Assembly: GCA_002712575.1 (NCBI GenBank)
Contig: PATZ01000054.1
Coordinates: 1 to 14,206, forward strand
Direction: 5' to 3'
Length of the DNA: 14,206 bases
Source of the DNA: Methanobacteriota archaeon
Lineage (GTDB): Archaea > Thermoplasmatota > Poseidoniia > Poseidoniales > Thalassarchaeaceae
Part shown: positions 1 to 6,566 of the stretch, piece by piece
How positions within the stretch are numbered: the stretch's first letter is position 1
Layout of the letters: every line of letters begins with the position of its first letter
Translations under genes and position numbers: made by a program
Notes under the pieces: generated by a model
What the model saw: the letters and a program-made list of their open reading frames with translations, nothing else
Told to the model about the DNA's origin: nothing
Databases searched by the model: none

Positions 1-150
1 ACCATGACGACCACGGTGATGATGATGATGACCATGACGACCACGGTGATGATGATGATGACCATGACGACCACGGTGATGATGATGATGATGACCATGA
101 CGACCGCGGTGATGATGATGACCATGACGACCACGGTGATGATGATGATG
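1..150 (+). repeat. Tandem 27-33 bp repeat encoding His/Asp/Gly tract
   Basis: Five head-to-tail units begin ACCATGACGACC and end in runs of GATGAT, at 1-30, 31-60, 61-93, 94-120 and 121-150. Unit length varies only by whole GAT codons, so the frame is kept. They encode HDDHGDDDDD-type units, a likely metal-chelating loop. The array may continue upstream of the window. Near-identical units suggest recent slippage or unequal recombination. Confidence 0.9.
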
Positions 151-1349
151 AGATGTGTCACAACACAGAGACTCATGAAAACTATGAAGCAACAGAAGAA
201 GAATGTGAAGCTGCAGGCCACATGTGGACTGGAGACGATCATCACGACGATGACCATGGAGATGAGATGTGCCACAATACAGAGACTCACGAGAACTACG
301 AGTCCACAGAAGAAGAATGTGAAGCTGCAGGACATGTGTGGTTAGATCATGAAGATCACGATTTACCAGAAATTCATGCCGATAGAGTCGCTCACACTCT
401 TTCATTCCCTGAGGAAATGGTATGCTACGATATGAACTCACACACAATAAACATGACTCTTACTACTGAATCCGATTGTCAAGCAGCAGGCTTGATGTGG
501 ACCGCAGCAGATAGTGGCCCGGGTGGCGACGAACATTCTGATGAAGAGGGTCACCATGCAGTTGGAGCGGTTGTGATTCACATTGAAGCTGAGGGTGACT
601 ATGGATTCGCATTACCAAACGACGTTGCATTCTTTATCGTAATGGGTGAAGGTGGACATGATGACCATGATGACCATGATGACCACGGTGATGATGACCA
701 TGATGACCATGATGACCACGGCGATGATGATGACCATGATGACCACGGTGATGATGATGACCATGATGACCACGGTGATGAGATTGATGCTGGCGATGGT
801 GAAGATGCATTCACATATGATCCACACAGTTGGTTGAGCCCTATGGCTTTCCGAGCACAAGTCAATCTTGTTCTCGATGCAATGTCTTCAACATTCCCGA
901 ATGGATCTTCAAGTTTCAGTACTAATGCAAATAATTACAGTAACCAACTAATGGACTTGCATATTGCATATGTATCTGCATTTGGAGATGAAGGAACTTG
1001 TGCAATATCTGGTCAAGAGAAAACAATAGTTGCTAATCACAATGCATACTCGTACATGTCCGTAGCATATGATATTGAAATTATCACACTGCATGGGCTA
1101 GATCCTGAAGGAGAACCTTCACCAGCAGATATTGCTGAAGTCGTTGAGCACATTGAAGAAGAAGGAATTACTGTATTATTCGTTGAAGAATATACTGACC
1201 AAACAGCAGTTAACTCTCTCGTCACAGAAACAGGAGTGTCTATAGAAATACTTTACACAATGGAAATGGCTCCAAGTGATAGTAGCGATAATTACCTATC
1301 TATGATGAATAAAAATCTACAGAATATTATTTCTGGATGTGGATGTTAA
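1..1349 (+). CDS. Zn/Mn ABC transporter substrate-binding protein (ZnuA-like), 5'-truncated
   Basis: Partial gene, reading frame open from base 3; the start lies before the window. It is the extracytoplasmic metal-capturing subunit of the ABC transporter encoded downstream. The C-terminal half is recognisable as the ZnuA/TroA cluster: DPHSWLSP with a ligand His codon at 825-827, HNAYSYM with His at 1038-1040, then GLDPEGEPSP, a VLFVEE strand and a closing YLSMMNKNL helix. The His in HNAYSYM matches the zinc-type third ligand; manganese-binding relatives usually have Glu. The usual C-terminal Asp ligand (family form near LxTDxxG) is not evident; the text there is LYTMEM. The family's single His-rich loop is hugely expanded here into two His/Asp/Gly tracts, three Cys modules and a strand-rich insert. 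The protein ends in Gly-Cys-Gly-Cys. The internal ATG at 153 is not a plausible start, because the same frame and composition continue upstream. Confidence 0.88.
   Translation, partial: HDDHGDDDDDHDDHGDDDDDHDDHGDDDDDDHDDRGDDDDHDDHGDDDDEMCHNTETHENYEATEEECEAAGHMWTGDDHHDDDHGDEMCHNTETHENYESTEEECEAAGHVWLDHEDHDLPEIHADRVAHTLSFPEEMVCYDMNSHTINMTLTTESDCQAAGLMWTAADSGPGGDEHSDEEGHHAVGAVVIHIEAEGDYGFALPNDVAFFIVMGEGGHDDHDDHDDHGDDDHDDHDDHGDDDDHDDHGDDDDHDDHGDEIDAGDGEDAFTYDPHSWLSPMAFRAQVNLVLDAMSSTFPNGSSSFSTNANNYSNQLMDLHIAYVSAFGDEGTCAISGQEKTIVANHNAYSYMSVAYDIEIITLHGLDPEGEPSPADIAEVVEHIEEEGITVLFVEEYTDQTAVNSLVTETGVSIEILYTMEMAPSDSSDNYLSMMNKNLQNIISGCGC
153..227 (+). repeat. Cys module copy 1 within the binding protein
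   Basis: A 25-residue module starting MCHNTETHENY and ending TEEECEAAGHMW. It has two cysteines 16 residues apart and closes on Trp. Copy 2 at 267-341 differs at few residues, so the duplication is recent. Confidence 0.85.
267..341 (+). repeat. Cys module copy 2 within the binding protein
   Basis: Nearly identical to copy 1 (Ser for Ala and Val for Met are the visible residue changes). It is separated from copy 1 by a short His/Asp linker (TGDDHHDDDHGDE). Many third-position DNA differences with almost the same protein suggest the residues are under selection. Confidence 0.85.
417..500 (+). repeat. Cys module copy 3 (diverged, 28 residues)
   Basis: Keeps the plan Met-x-Cys...Thr-Glu-x-x-Cys-x-Ala-Ala-Gly-x-Met-Trp but lacks most of the His residues of copies 1 and 2. 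It may be the ancestral unit from which the tandem pair arose; that is inference. Confidence 0.7.
657..782 (+). repeat. Second His/Asp-rich repeat tract
   Basis: About 42 codons made of CATGATGAC and CACGGTGATGAT units, encoding HDDHDDHDDHG-like repeats immediately before the conserved DPHSWLSP region. This is the usual place of the His-rich loop in ZnuA proteins, so this tract is probably the original metal loop and the tract at 1-150 an extra one. Confidence 0.85.
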
Positions 1350-1376
1350 TTAGTTAAATATTAACAGGTGTTGAAA

Positions 1377-1511
1377 ATGAATTTTGTAGATTTGTTTCCT
1401 ATTATCTTCGTTCTAGGTGTATTTGCTGCTTTGATAGGTAATTTATTTCTTGAATATTTACGTGTTAAAAATACTAGATTTCAACAATTATTATTAGGTA
1501 CAGACATATGA
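1377..1511 (+). CDS. Small membrane peptide in the metal ABC operon (44 aa)
   Basis: I do not recognise this gene. A 44-codon reading frame opens at ATG 1377 with an AGGTG ribosome site at 1366-1370, six bases before it, and ends at TGA 1509-1511. Residues 4-25 are hydrophobic (LFPIIFVLGVFAALIGNLFL), followed by a basic tail (EYLRVKNTRF), which predicts one membrane span with the C-terminus on the positive, cytoplasmic side. It begins 27 bases after the binding-protein stop and ends 16 bases before the ATPase start, so it fits cleanly in the operon with no overlap. A role as an accessory or assembly subunit of the transporter is a guess from position. The ribosome site, clean fit and single hydrophobic segment argue against a chance frame. 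Confidence 0.62.
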   Translation: MNFVDLFPIIFVLGVFAALIGNLFLEYLRVKNTRFQQLLLGTDI

Positions 1512-1527
1512 TCTGGTTGGGAATAAA

Positions 1528-2340
1528 GTGCAAATAAATCCAAATGACGAGGAATGTTGTGAACCTTCAATCTTAGAGGTTAGTGATTTAACAGTAATTC
1601 GTTCAGGTAAAGTAGTTTTACAAGATATTGATTTAACAGTGCATAAGGGAGAGTTTATTGGCCTTGTAGGGCCTAATGGAAGTGGTAAATCTACACTTCT
1701 TCTTTCACTTCTTGGAGTATTGAAACCACATAAAGGTTCGATAAGTATCTATGGGAATAAACCTAATTCAAGAAATTTCTTTGGAAGAATTGGTTGGGTA
1801 TCTCAAGCTGCCTCTAATTTACCTAGTCAAGTTAGATTAACTGTCCGTGAATTAGTTAGATTAGGGACCCTAAATAACTCAAACCTCTTTTCTTGGGCAG
1901 ATAATGGACGTAGTGAAAAGGTTACTAGAGCAATCAGAATGGTTGGCCTAGAAGATGTAGAAAATGTTGATGTATCCCGTCTTTCTGGTGGTCAGAGGCA
2001 GCGGGCAGTTATTGCAAGAGCATTAGCAACTGAAGCAGAATTTCTTTTACTTGATGAACCATTGGTTGGTATGGATAATAATGCTAGAAATTCCTTGTTA
2101 AAGTTATTAGATCAACTTTGTCACGAGGCGGATAAAACAATTCTGATGGTGTCTCATGATTTAACTGCAATACGTCAAACAGCTCATAGAATGATTTTCT
2201 TGGAAGAGAAAATTAGATTTGACGGCCCAACTCATCTCTTCCCTGATTTGGAAACTCTGGCAGGTTTACGTGGAATTACTCCTACTCATGAAGGTCCAAT
2301 TCATATTCATTCAATTCCACAGTCAGAGGAGGTGAGATGA
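1528..2340 (+). CDS. Metal ABC transporter ATP-binding protein (ZnuC/MntB-like)
   Basis: Cytoplasmic ATPase that powers import of Zn2+ or Mn2+ through the neighbouring permease. All ABC motifs are present: Walker A GPNGSGKST at residues 48-56, Q-loop Gln93 (VSQ), signature LSGGQRQR at 152-159, Walker B FLLLDEP at 172-178, and switch His210 (SHD). At 270 residues it has the usual family length. The C-terminal tail THEGPIHIHS is mildly His-rich, as in some ZnuC proteins. The start is GTG 1528; the nearby ATG at 1508 is out of frame and closes quickly. The preceding GGGAA is a weak ribosome site, so the exact start is uncertain. It is followed by the permease with overlapping stop and start. Substrate cannot be told from the ATPase itself. 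Confidence 0.93.
   Translation: MQINPNDEECCEPSILEVSDLTVIRSGKVVLQDIDLTVHKGEFIGLVGPNGSGKSTLLLSLLGVLKPHKGSISIYGNKPNSRNFFGRIGWVSQAASNLPSQVRLTVRELVRLGTLNNSNLFSWADNGRSEKVTRAIRMVGLEDVENVDVSRLSGGQRQRAVIARALATEAEFLLLDEPLVGMDNNARNSLLKLLDQLCHEADKTILMVSHDLTAIRQTAHRMIFLEEKIRFDGPTHLFPDLETLAGLRGITPTHEGPIHIHSIPQSEEVR
2328..2335 (+). promoter_or_regulatory. Strong Shine-Dalgarno that decides the permease start
   Basis: GGAGGTGA sits inside the end of the ATPase gene. It ends one base before ATG 2337 but four bases before ATG 2340. The same four-base spacing is seen between AGGTGA (10824-10829) and the start of the adenylating enzyme at 10834, so 2340 is the better start. Confidence 0.6.
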
Positions 2341-3275
2341 TGTGGGATGTTGAATTTCCAATAGGTGATTTTTTAATGGAACCGCTAACGACCTTATTAG
2401 AATCAATAGCTCCTATTGTTCCAGGAGAAACATTCCCTTACTTTTTCACTATGGAAATGTTTCAACGCGCTATGATTTCAGCATTACTTGTAACGATTGT
2501 CGCGGGATTTCTAGGTACATTCTTATTAGTTAGAAATCTTGCATTAATAGGAGATGGTTTGGCTCATGTATCTTTTGGCGGTGTTGCTATAGGAGTTGTC
2601 TTAGGGGCGACATCTCCTTTGTGGTATGCATTATTTTTCAGTATCATTGCATCAATCATTATTTATGAATTACAGTCTAGAGAAATACTTACAGGGGATG
2701 CTTCTATTGCAATCTTCCTTACTGGAATGTTGGCCTTGGGTCTTGTTGCCTTACGAGTTGGTGGTGGAGGTATTACAACGGATATCGAAGGCTATTTATT
2801 CGGTAATCTACTTTTAATCGATGAAGCTGATTTCAATATGATTTCTGCCATTTGTATTATATCATTTGTTATTCTATACAGAATTAGTTCTGGTTTACTT
2901 GCAACTACAGTAGATCCTCTATCGGCAGCAGTCCAAGGCATTCCAGTCCGAGGAATTGGACTTCTATTCAGTGTCATAACAGCCGCAGTAGTTGTGAGTA
3001 TGGTACAAGTCGTTGGAGCATTGTTAGTTACATCATTGCTTGTAACTCCTGCAGCAACTGCTCAATTAATTGGGCGTAGTTTCCGTTCATGTTTATTATG
3101 GACTCAGATATTTGGAATTAGCTCTGTCCTATTGGGGCTTTATTTTTCTGCCGAGTACGATACTGGGAGCGGTTCAATGATTGCATTAGTAGCTGCAATA
3201 ATATTCTGTTTAATGGCTATTTTAACTAGTTTCACTAATATTTTAAATTATTTCAATCCAAAAAATATTTCATAA
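2340..3275 (+). CDS. Metal ABC transporter permease (ZnuB/MntC-like, ABC-3 family)
   Basis: Integral membrane channel subunit for Zn2+/Mn2+ import, working as a dimer with the ATPase. Hallmarks of the ABC-3 family are clear: RNLALIGDGLAHVSFGGVAIG in the first third, GDASIAIFLTGMLALG, an LFGNLLLI segment, the coupling region VDPLSAAVQGIPVRGI, and the late segment VVQ-like VQVVGALLVTSLLVTPAATAQLI. Length (311 residues) is slightly above the usual 270-300 because of an N-terminal extension before the first span. About eight membrane spans are expected. Start ATG 2340 is chosen by ribosome-site spacing; ATG 2337 overlaps the ATPase stop by four bases and is the alternative. An AT-rich stretch with a T-run (3293-3304) follows and could end transcription. 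Confidence 0.92.
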   Translation: MWDVEFPIGDFLMEPLTTLLESIAPIVPGETFPYFFTMEMFQRAMISALLVTIVAGFLGTFLLVRNLALIGDGLAHVSFGGVAIGVVLGATSPLWYALFFSIIASIIIYELQSREILTGDASIAIFLTGMLALGLVALRVGGGGITTDIEGYLFGNLLLIDEADFNMISAICIISFVILYRISSGLLATTVDPLSAAVQGIPVRGIGLLFSVITAAVVVSMVQVVGALLVTSLLVTPAATAQLIGRSFRSCLLWTQIFGISSVLLGLYFSAEYDTGSGSMIALVAAIIFCLMAILTSFTNILNYFNPKNIS

Positions 3276-3310
3276 AAATGAAGAATGCTCAAATTTAAAT
3301 TTTTCAAAGA

Positions 3311-3328
3311 GTTTAGCCATGGCTAAAC
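3311..3328 (+). promoter_or_regulatory. Perfect 18-bp palindromic operator upstream of the metal regulator
   Basis: GTTTAGCCATGGCTAAAC equals its own reverse complement over all 18 bases. It ends directly before the TATA-like box at 3329 and thus covers the expected TFB/BRE position. Half-sites TTTAGCC/GGCTAAA resemble the TTAG...CTAA layout of DtxR-family operators. Binding by the regulator encoded just downstream is inferred. Confidence 0.72.
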
Positions 3329-3337
3329 TTTATATTA
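3329..3337 (+). promoter_or_regulatory. TATA-like box of the regulator-exporter unit
   Basis: TTTATATTA lies about 21-29 bases before ATG 3358, which has no Shine-Dalgarno. This is the spacing expected for a leaderless archaeal transcript starting at or next to the ATG. Confidence 0.6.
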
Positions 3338-3348
3338 GCCTTGTCTAA
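3335..3348 (+). promoter_or_regulatory. Second, imperfect operator copy
   Basis: TTAGCCTTGTCTAA repeats the left half TTAGCC of the perfect palindrome and keeps the outer TTAG/CTAA dyad. Its centre is 22 bp from that of the first site, about two helical turns, so two dimers could bind the same face on both sides of the TATA box. Confidence 0.5.
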
Positions 3349-3357
3349 ACATGTGCT

Positions 3358-4008
3358 ATGTATTCGGTGGCAATTGAGGACTATCTGAAATCTATTTGGA
3401 AACTTGGCTCCAAAGATGTAGGCACTCAGGAGTTAGCATCTCACCTTAATATCAAACCTGCTTCTGTAACCAAGATGATTCTCCGATTAACTGAGATGGG
3501 ATTAGTCGATCATACTCCATACAAAGGTGCATCATTAACTCGTCGAGGAGAATTAGAAGCTTTGTCTGTAGTACGTAGACACCGTCTGTTAGAGACTTTT
3601 CTTTCGCAAACTTTAGGTCTTGCTAGAGATGAATTACACGTAGAGGCTGAAAGACTAGAACATGCACTTTCGAAGGAACTTGAAGCCGCTATAGCCGAAT
3701 ATCTGGGTAATCCTACTCGTGACCCTCATGGTCATCCAATACCCGGGCCTAATGGTGAATTATATGAAGAAACAGATCTTCCTTTATCCGATTCGCCGAT
3801 TAATATGACTCTAACCGTTATGCAAGTACCAGATAATGATTCGAATATTTTATCCTGGTTAGAAAATAATAACATTTACCCTGGTACTAAATTAAAGATA
3901 ATCTCTAGAGATGATTTTGATGGCGGTATTAATGTTAGAATTGGTCTTAGTAAAATACGCATTTCTTCATCAATAGCAAGTTTAGTGAAGATTTCTTTTG
4001 AGGAGTAA
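3358..4008 (+). CDS. DtxR/MntR-family metal-dependent transcriptional regulator
   Basis: Cytoplasmic metal-activated repressor. Residues 1-65 form the winged helix (VGTQELASHLNIKPASVTKMILRLTEMGLVDHTPYKG), 66-135 the dimerisation and metal domain, with the family signature DPHGHPIPG at 122-130, and about 145-216 an SH3-like FeoA domain, so it is the full DtxR-length type rather than the two-domain MntR. Alignment by eye places metal ligands at Asp8 (Met10 in DtxR), His75, Glu79, His94, Glu98 (Cys102 in DtxR), Glu101 and His102. Asp8 and Glu98 are the choices seen in manganese-sensing MntR, but the MntR Glu11 position is Lys here. It is followed after four bases by the exporter gene and preceded by the twin operator, so autoregulation is likely. 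The start ATG 3358 has no ribosome site and fits a leaderless message. Confidence 0.92.
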   Translation: MYSVAIEDYLKSIWKLGSKDVGTQELASHLNIKPASVTKMILRLTEMGLVDHTPYKGASLTRRGELEALSVVRRHRLLETFLSQTLGLARDELHVEAERLEHALSKELEAAIAEYLGNPTRDPHGHPIPGPNGELYEETDLPLSDSPINMTLTVMQVPDNDSNILSWLENNNIYPGTKLKIISRDDFDGGINVRIGLSKIRISSSIASLVKISFEE

Positions 4009-4012
4009 GTTT

Positions 4013-5221
4013 ATGGTAACTTCGAATGAAATTTTCGAGGTCATAGTTGTCAGCATGCGGGACGCTTTTCTTGCAGTAACCGTTTTTGTTGCTGCAATGG
4101 TTCTATTATTCAGTTGGTTGCAGTACATTACTGCAGGAAAATTTGTTGATAAAATCAGAGCTAATACTGGTTGGCAACCAGTGATTGGTGCTCTCATGGG
4201 CATCACTCCAGGATGTGGTGGAGCTATTGTAATGATGCCAATGTACACGCGTGGTTATGTCACCTATGGGACAGTTATAGCGACACTTATCGCGACTTTA
4301 GGTGATTCCGCATTTGTTTTAATCGGTGCTGCAGTCACTGATTCATCATTCATTGCTCCAGTTATTGCTGTACATATTATTTCGTTTATTATTGGAATTT
4401 GTTGGGGTTATCTTGTGGATGTTATGAAAATCACTCCTCGTAACCCATTAGGGAGATTTAGTTCAAATTTTCCAGGTAATCTTTCATCTGTTACTGTCGT
4501 TGAAATCAAAAATGGAGATAAGAAAGAAATTTTTGAAGATCTCGGAAGAGAAGAAAAAAGCGGTTGGGGTTACTTCCTTCTACACCAGGGTTATACTGTT
4601 TGGTGGATTGTAACTGCCTTCGGACTTATATTTGCAATCTTATTATTGGTATGGAGTTCCCAGAATGCAGATTTCACTCTTGAGGTTGATTACAATCCAT
4701 TGACCCTACACGGTTTCATTACTTGGATTGGTCTAATCGGAACTTCCCTGTCTATCATTCTCTATATTTCACAGAGAAATTGGATTGGTGATGATACAGA
4801 AGCATCTATTGGTGATAAATTATATTCTATGCGTGAAACTATGATACATTCTGCAAGTGAAACTGCATTTGTTACTTTTTGGGTGATGTCTGCATATCTT
4901 ATTTTTGAGTTTTCTATGTTATTTTCAGGGATGAATGAGGATGATTTAGCATTATACGGCGATGGTCTTATTGCTGTAATTCTTGCATCATTGATTGGAT
5001 TAATTCCCGGATGTGGTCCTCAAATAATTGCGATCACTGCATATACAAAGGATATAATCTCTTTTCCAGCACTTGCAGCAAATGCTATCAGTCAAGATGG
5101 AGATGCACTTTTCCCATTGCTCGTGAGACATCGAGCAGCAAGTCTTTGGGCAACGGTACATACTACCATCCCCGCTCTCATTATAGGAATTATTTTGATG
5201 TTTTTTGGGGTAAATTTCTAA
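4013..5221 (+). CDS. Putative 10TM heavy-metal (manganese) exporter
   Basis: Polytopic membrane protein of 402 residues, probably exporting Mn2+ or another divalent metal. The two halves carry matching signatures: GITPGCGGAIVMMPMYTRG (63-81) with TLGDSAFVLIG, and GLIPGCGPQIIAITAYTKD (329-347) with SQDGDALFPLL. Such paired Pro-Gly-Cys-Gly halves fit the 'putative manganese transporter / 10TM heavy-metal exporter' (ArsP_2-like) family; the assignment is from recall of the motif and not from a search. A hydrophilic loop of about 50 residues (138-187) separates the halves. An AGGAG ribosome site (4001-4005) lies seven bases before ATG 4013; the TTG at 3998, inside the regulator's end, is rejected. 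Cotranscription with a metal regulator supports a homeostasis role. Arsenic or another ion remains possible. Confidence 0.75.
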   Translation: MVTSNEIFEVIVVSMRDAFLAVTVFVAAMVLLFSWLQYITAGKFVDKIRANTGWQPVIGALMGITPGCGGAIVMMPMYTRGYVTYGTVIATLIATLGDSAFVLIGAAVTDSSFIAPVIAVHIISFIIGICWGYLVDVMKITPRNPLGRFSSNFPGNLSSVTVVEIKNGDKKEIFEDLGREEKSGWGYFLLHQGYTVWWIVTAFGLIFAILLLVWSSQNADFTLEVDYNPLTLHGFITWIGLIGTSLSIILYISQRNWIGDDTEASIGDKLYSMRETMIHSASETAFVTFWVMSAYLIFEFSMLFSGMNEDDLALYGDGLIAVILASLIGLIPGCGPQIIAITAYTKDIISFPALAANAISQDGDALFPLLVRHRAASLWATVHTTIPALIIGIILMFFGVNF

Positions 5222-5263
5222 ATTCAATCTCTCAATCGTATTTTTATTACTAATGCATAATGG

Positions 5264-6451
5264 TTAGATTGTTAATGGAATTTCCACAACCCAAATATCA
5301 AAATCACCTGCACGATCGGAATGGAAGGCAATATATTTTCCGTCTGCAGACCATGTTGGATGGGCATCAATCCCCATTGGATGCATAGTCAGTCTTTTTG
5401 TTTGACCATCTAATAAAGAAAGTATATGTAAATTAGAACTGGTTGATGTCTGCTTATTGTAAACAATGTAATCGCCATTAGGATGCCATGCAGGATAACC
5501 ATTTTGATTTTCATCAAATGTTAGTTGAGTTTCATTAAGACCGTCCGAAGTTATCATCCAAAGATGATTAATGCCAGTCTTATCACTTTCATAGACGATA
5601 TATTTCCCATCAAAAGACCAGCGACCACAATGCTCTCTTGCATCACTTTCTAAGACTTTAACAACGTCTCCTAATGGATAACCTGATTCATTTACAGATA
5701 TTTTCCACAGATCCATAGTGCCATCTCTGTTGGAGTAAAAAATAATCTCTGAACCATCTGGACTCCATCGCCCAGAATCATCAAATGAAGGATCATCTGT
5801 TAATCTGACAGTCTCTCCAGTTGATATATTCACGGTGAATATTTCCATCTGAGTATTCCCTACATCACTAATGACTCGTGAGTTGAAAACTACGTACTTC
5901 CCATCAGGTGAAGGGCCAGGATATCCATGGTATTCTTGTGTGGTAGATATTTTAATCGGCATAGTAATACCTGGATTAAAATGATAAATTTCATACATCC
6001 CCGATTCCAATCCTCTGTTTGATTTGAATAATAATTCACCATTCAAATTGAATTCTGGTTGAATATCTTCCGATGACCAGAATGTCATTTTTTGAGGAAA
6101 TAACGCCGTCACATTTACTTCTGCAACACTTTGACTTTGATGTCTTAATTCAATATTTAGACTGATAGGAGATGAAGAATCATAAGAAAAAAAAGATGTA
6201 TCTATATTGAAGTTTTTGTTTTCTCCTAAGTCTTCCGTCGAATAATAATTATCTTTAATCCAAACTTCAATTTTTTCAGAAACGGTCATTTTTGTAGCTA
6301 TCGAAACTTGAATTTGACCTTCCACCCAATCTCCTTCCAATGGAGAAATTATTTCCATCTGAACTATATTTTCTTCCTCATTATTAGTACATCCAGCAAG
6401 AGTAGAAGTAAATATAATTATTACAATAATCATTGCTTCTACTTTCCTCAT
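5264..6451 (-). CDS. TolB-like PD40 beta-propeller lipoprotein
   Basis: Secreted, lipid-anchored protein of 395 residues. A signal peptide with hydrophobic core MIIVIIIFTSTLAG ends in a lipobox LAGC (Cys21). Residues 30-117 look like an Ig/fibronectin-type beta domain (SPLEGDWVEGQIQVSI). From about 130 on, six PD40/WD40-like units repeat at roughly 45-50 residue intervals: QPEFNLNGELLFKSNR, PGPSPDGKYVVFNSR, GRWSPDGSEIIFYSNR, GRWSFDGKYIVYESDK, PAWHPNGDYIVYNKQ and PTWSADGKYIAFHSDR, giving a closed six-bladed propeller. There is no protease domain, so a DPP-IV/tricorn-type peptidase is excluded; a Tol-Pal system is not expected in an archaeon. Binding or scaffolding at the cell surface is the likely role. 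It converges on the exporter gene with 42 bases between stops. Confidence 0.85.
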   Translation of the reverse strand: MRKVEAMIIVIIIFTSTLAGCTNNEEENIVQMEIISPLEGDWVEGQIQVSIATKMTVSEKIEVWIKDNYYSTEDLGENKNFNIDTSFFSYDSSSPISLNIELRHQSQSVAEVNVTALFPQKMTFWSSEDIQPEFNLNGELLFKSNRGLESGMYEIYHFNPGITMPIKISTTQEYHGYPGPSPDGKYVVFNSRVISDVGNTQMEIFTVNISTGETVRLTDDPSFDDSGRWSPDGSEIIFYSNRDGTMDLWKISVNESGYPLGDVVKVLESDAREHCGRWSFDGKYIVYESDKTGINHLWMITSDGLNETQLTFDENQNGYPAWHPNGDYIVYNKQTSTSSNLHILSLLDGQTKRLTMHPMGIDAHPTWSADGKYIAFHSDRAGDFDIWVVEIPLTI

Positions 6452-6469
6452 GCCCTTTGGTTAGTATAG

Positions 6470-6483
6470 AAGTGCTTAGTATT
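6470..6483 (-). promoter_or_regulatory. Promoter element of the PD40 lipoprotein gene
   Basis: On the minus strand the element reads AATACTAAGCACTT and ends 18 bases before ATG 6451. Its AATACTAA part occupies -32 to -25 relative to the ATG, the place of a TATA box for a leaderless message. The same element with one change lies at the same distance before the Cys-rich peptide gene (9305-9318). Confidence 0.55.
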
Positions 6484-6566
6484 TCTTCCAATCATATTTA
6501 ATATCAAAGAAAATAAATTAATACGGTAAGACTTTAGAAAAACATAAAAATAACTGTGCTTTGACT

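Noticed and set aside
1..150. Possible CRISPR array because of 30-bp direct repeats
   Set aside because: The units touch with no spacers and encode an in-frame protein tract.
4..345. Met/Thr-rich plus-strand frame at the window start
   Set aside because: It is a shifted reading of the GAT repeat; the real frame (from base 3) continues into the binding-protein domain.
599..865. Minus-strand frames rich in Ser/Trp or Ile/Val across the His/Asp tract
   Set aside because: They are shadows of the CATGATGAC repeat read in other frames; composition is pure repeat and there is no start signal.
3998..4012. TTG 3998 as start of the exporter
   Set aside because: It lies within the regulator's last codons; the AGGAG site is downstream of it and points to ATG 4013.
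3982..4248. Minus-strand 88-residue frame over the regulator-exporter junction
   Set aside because: It is antisense to the conserved PGCG region of the exporter and has no upstream signal.
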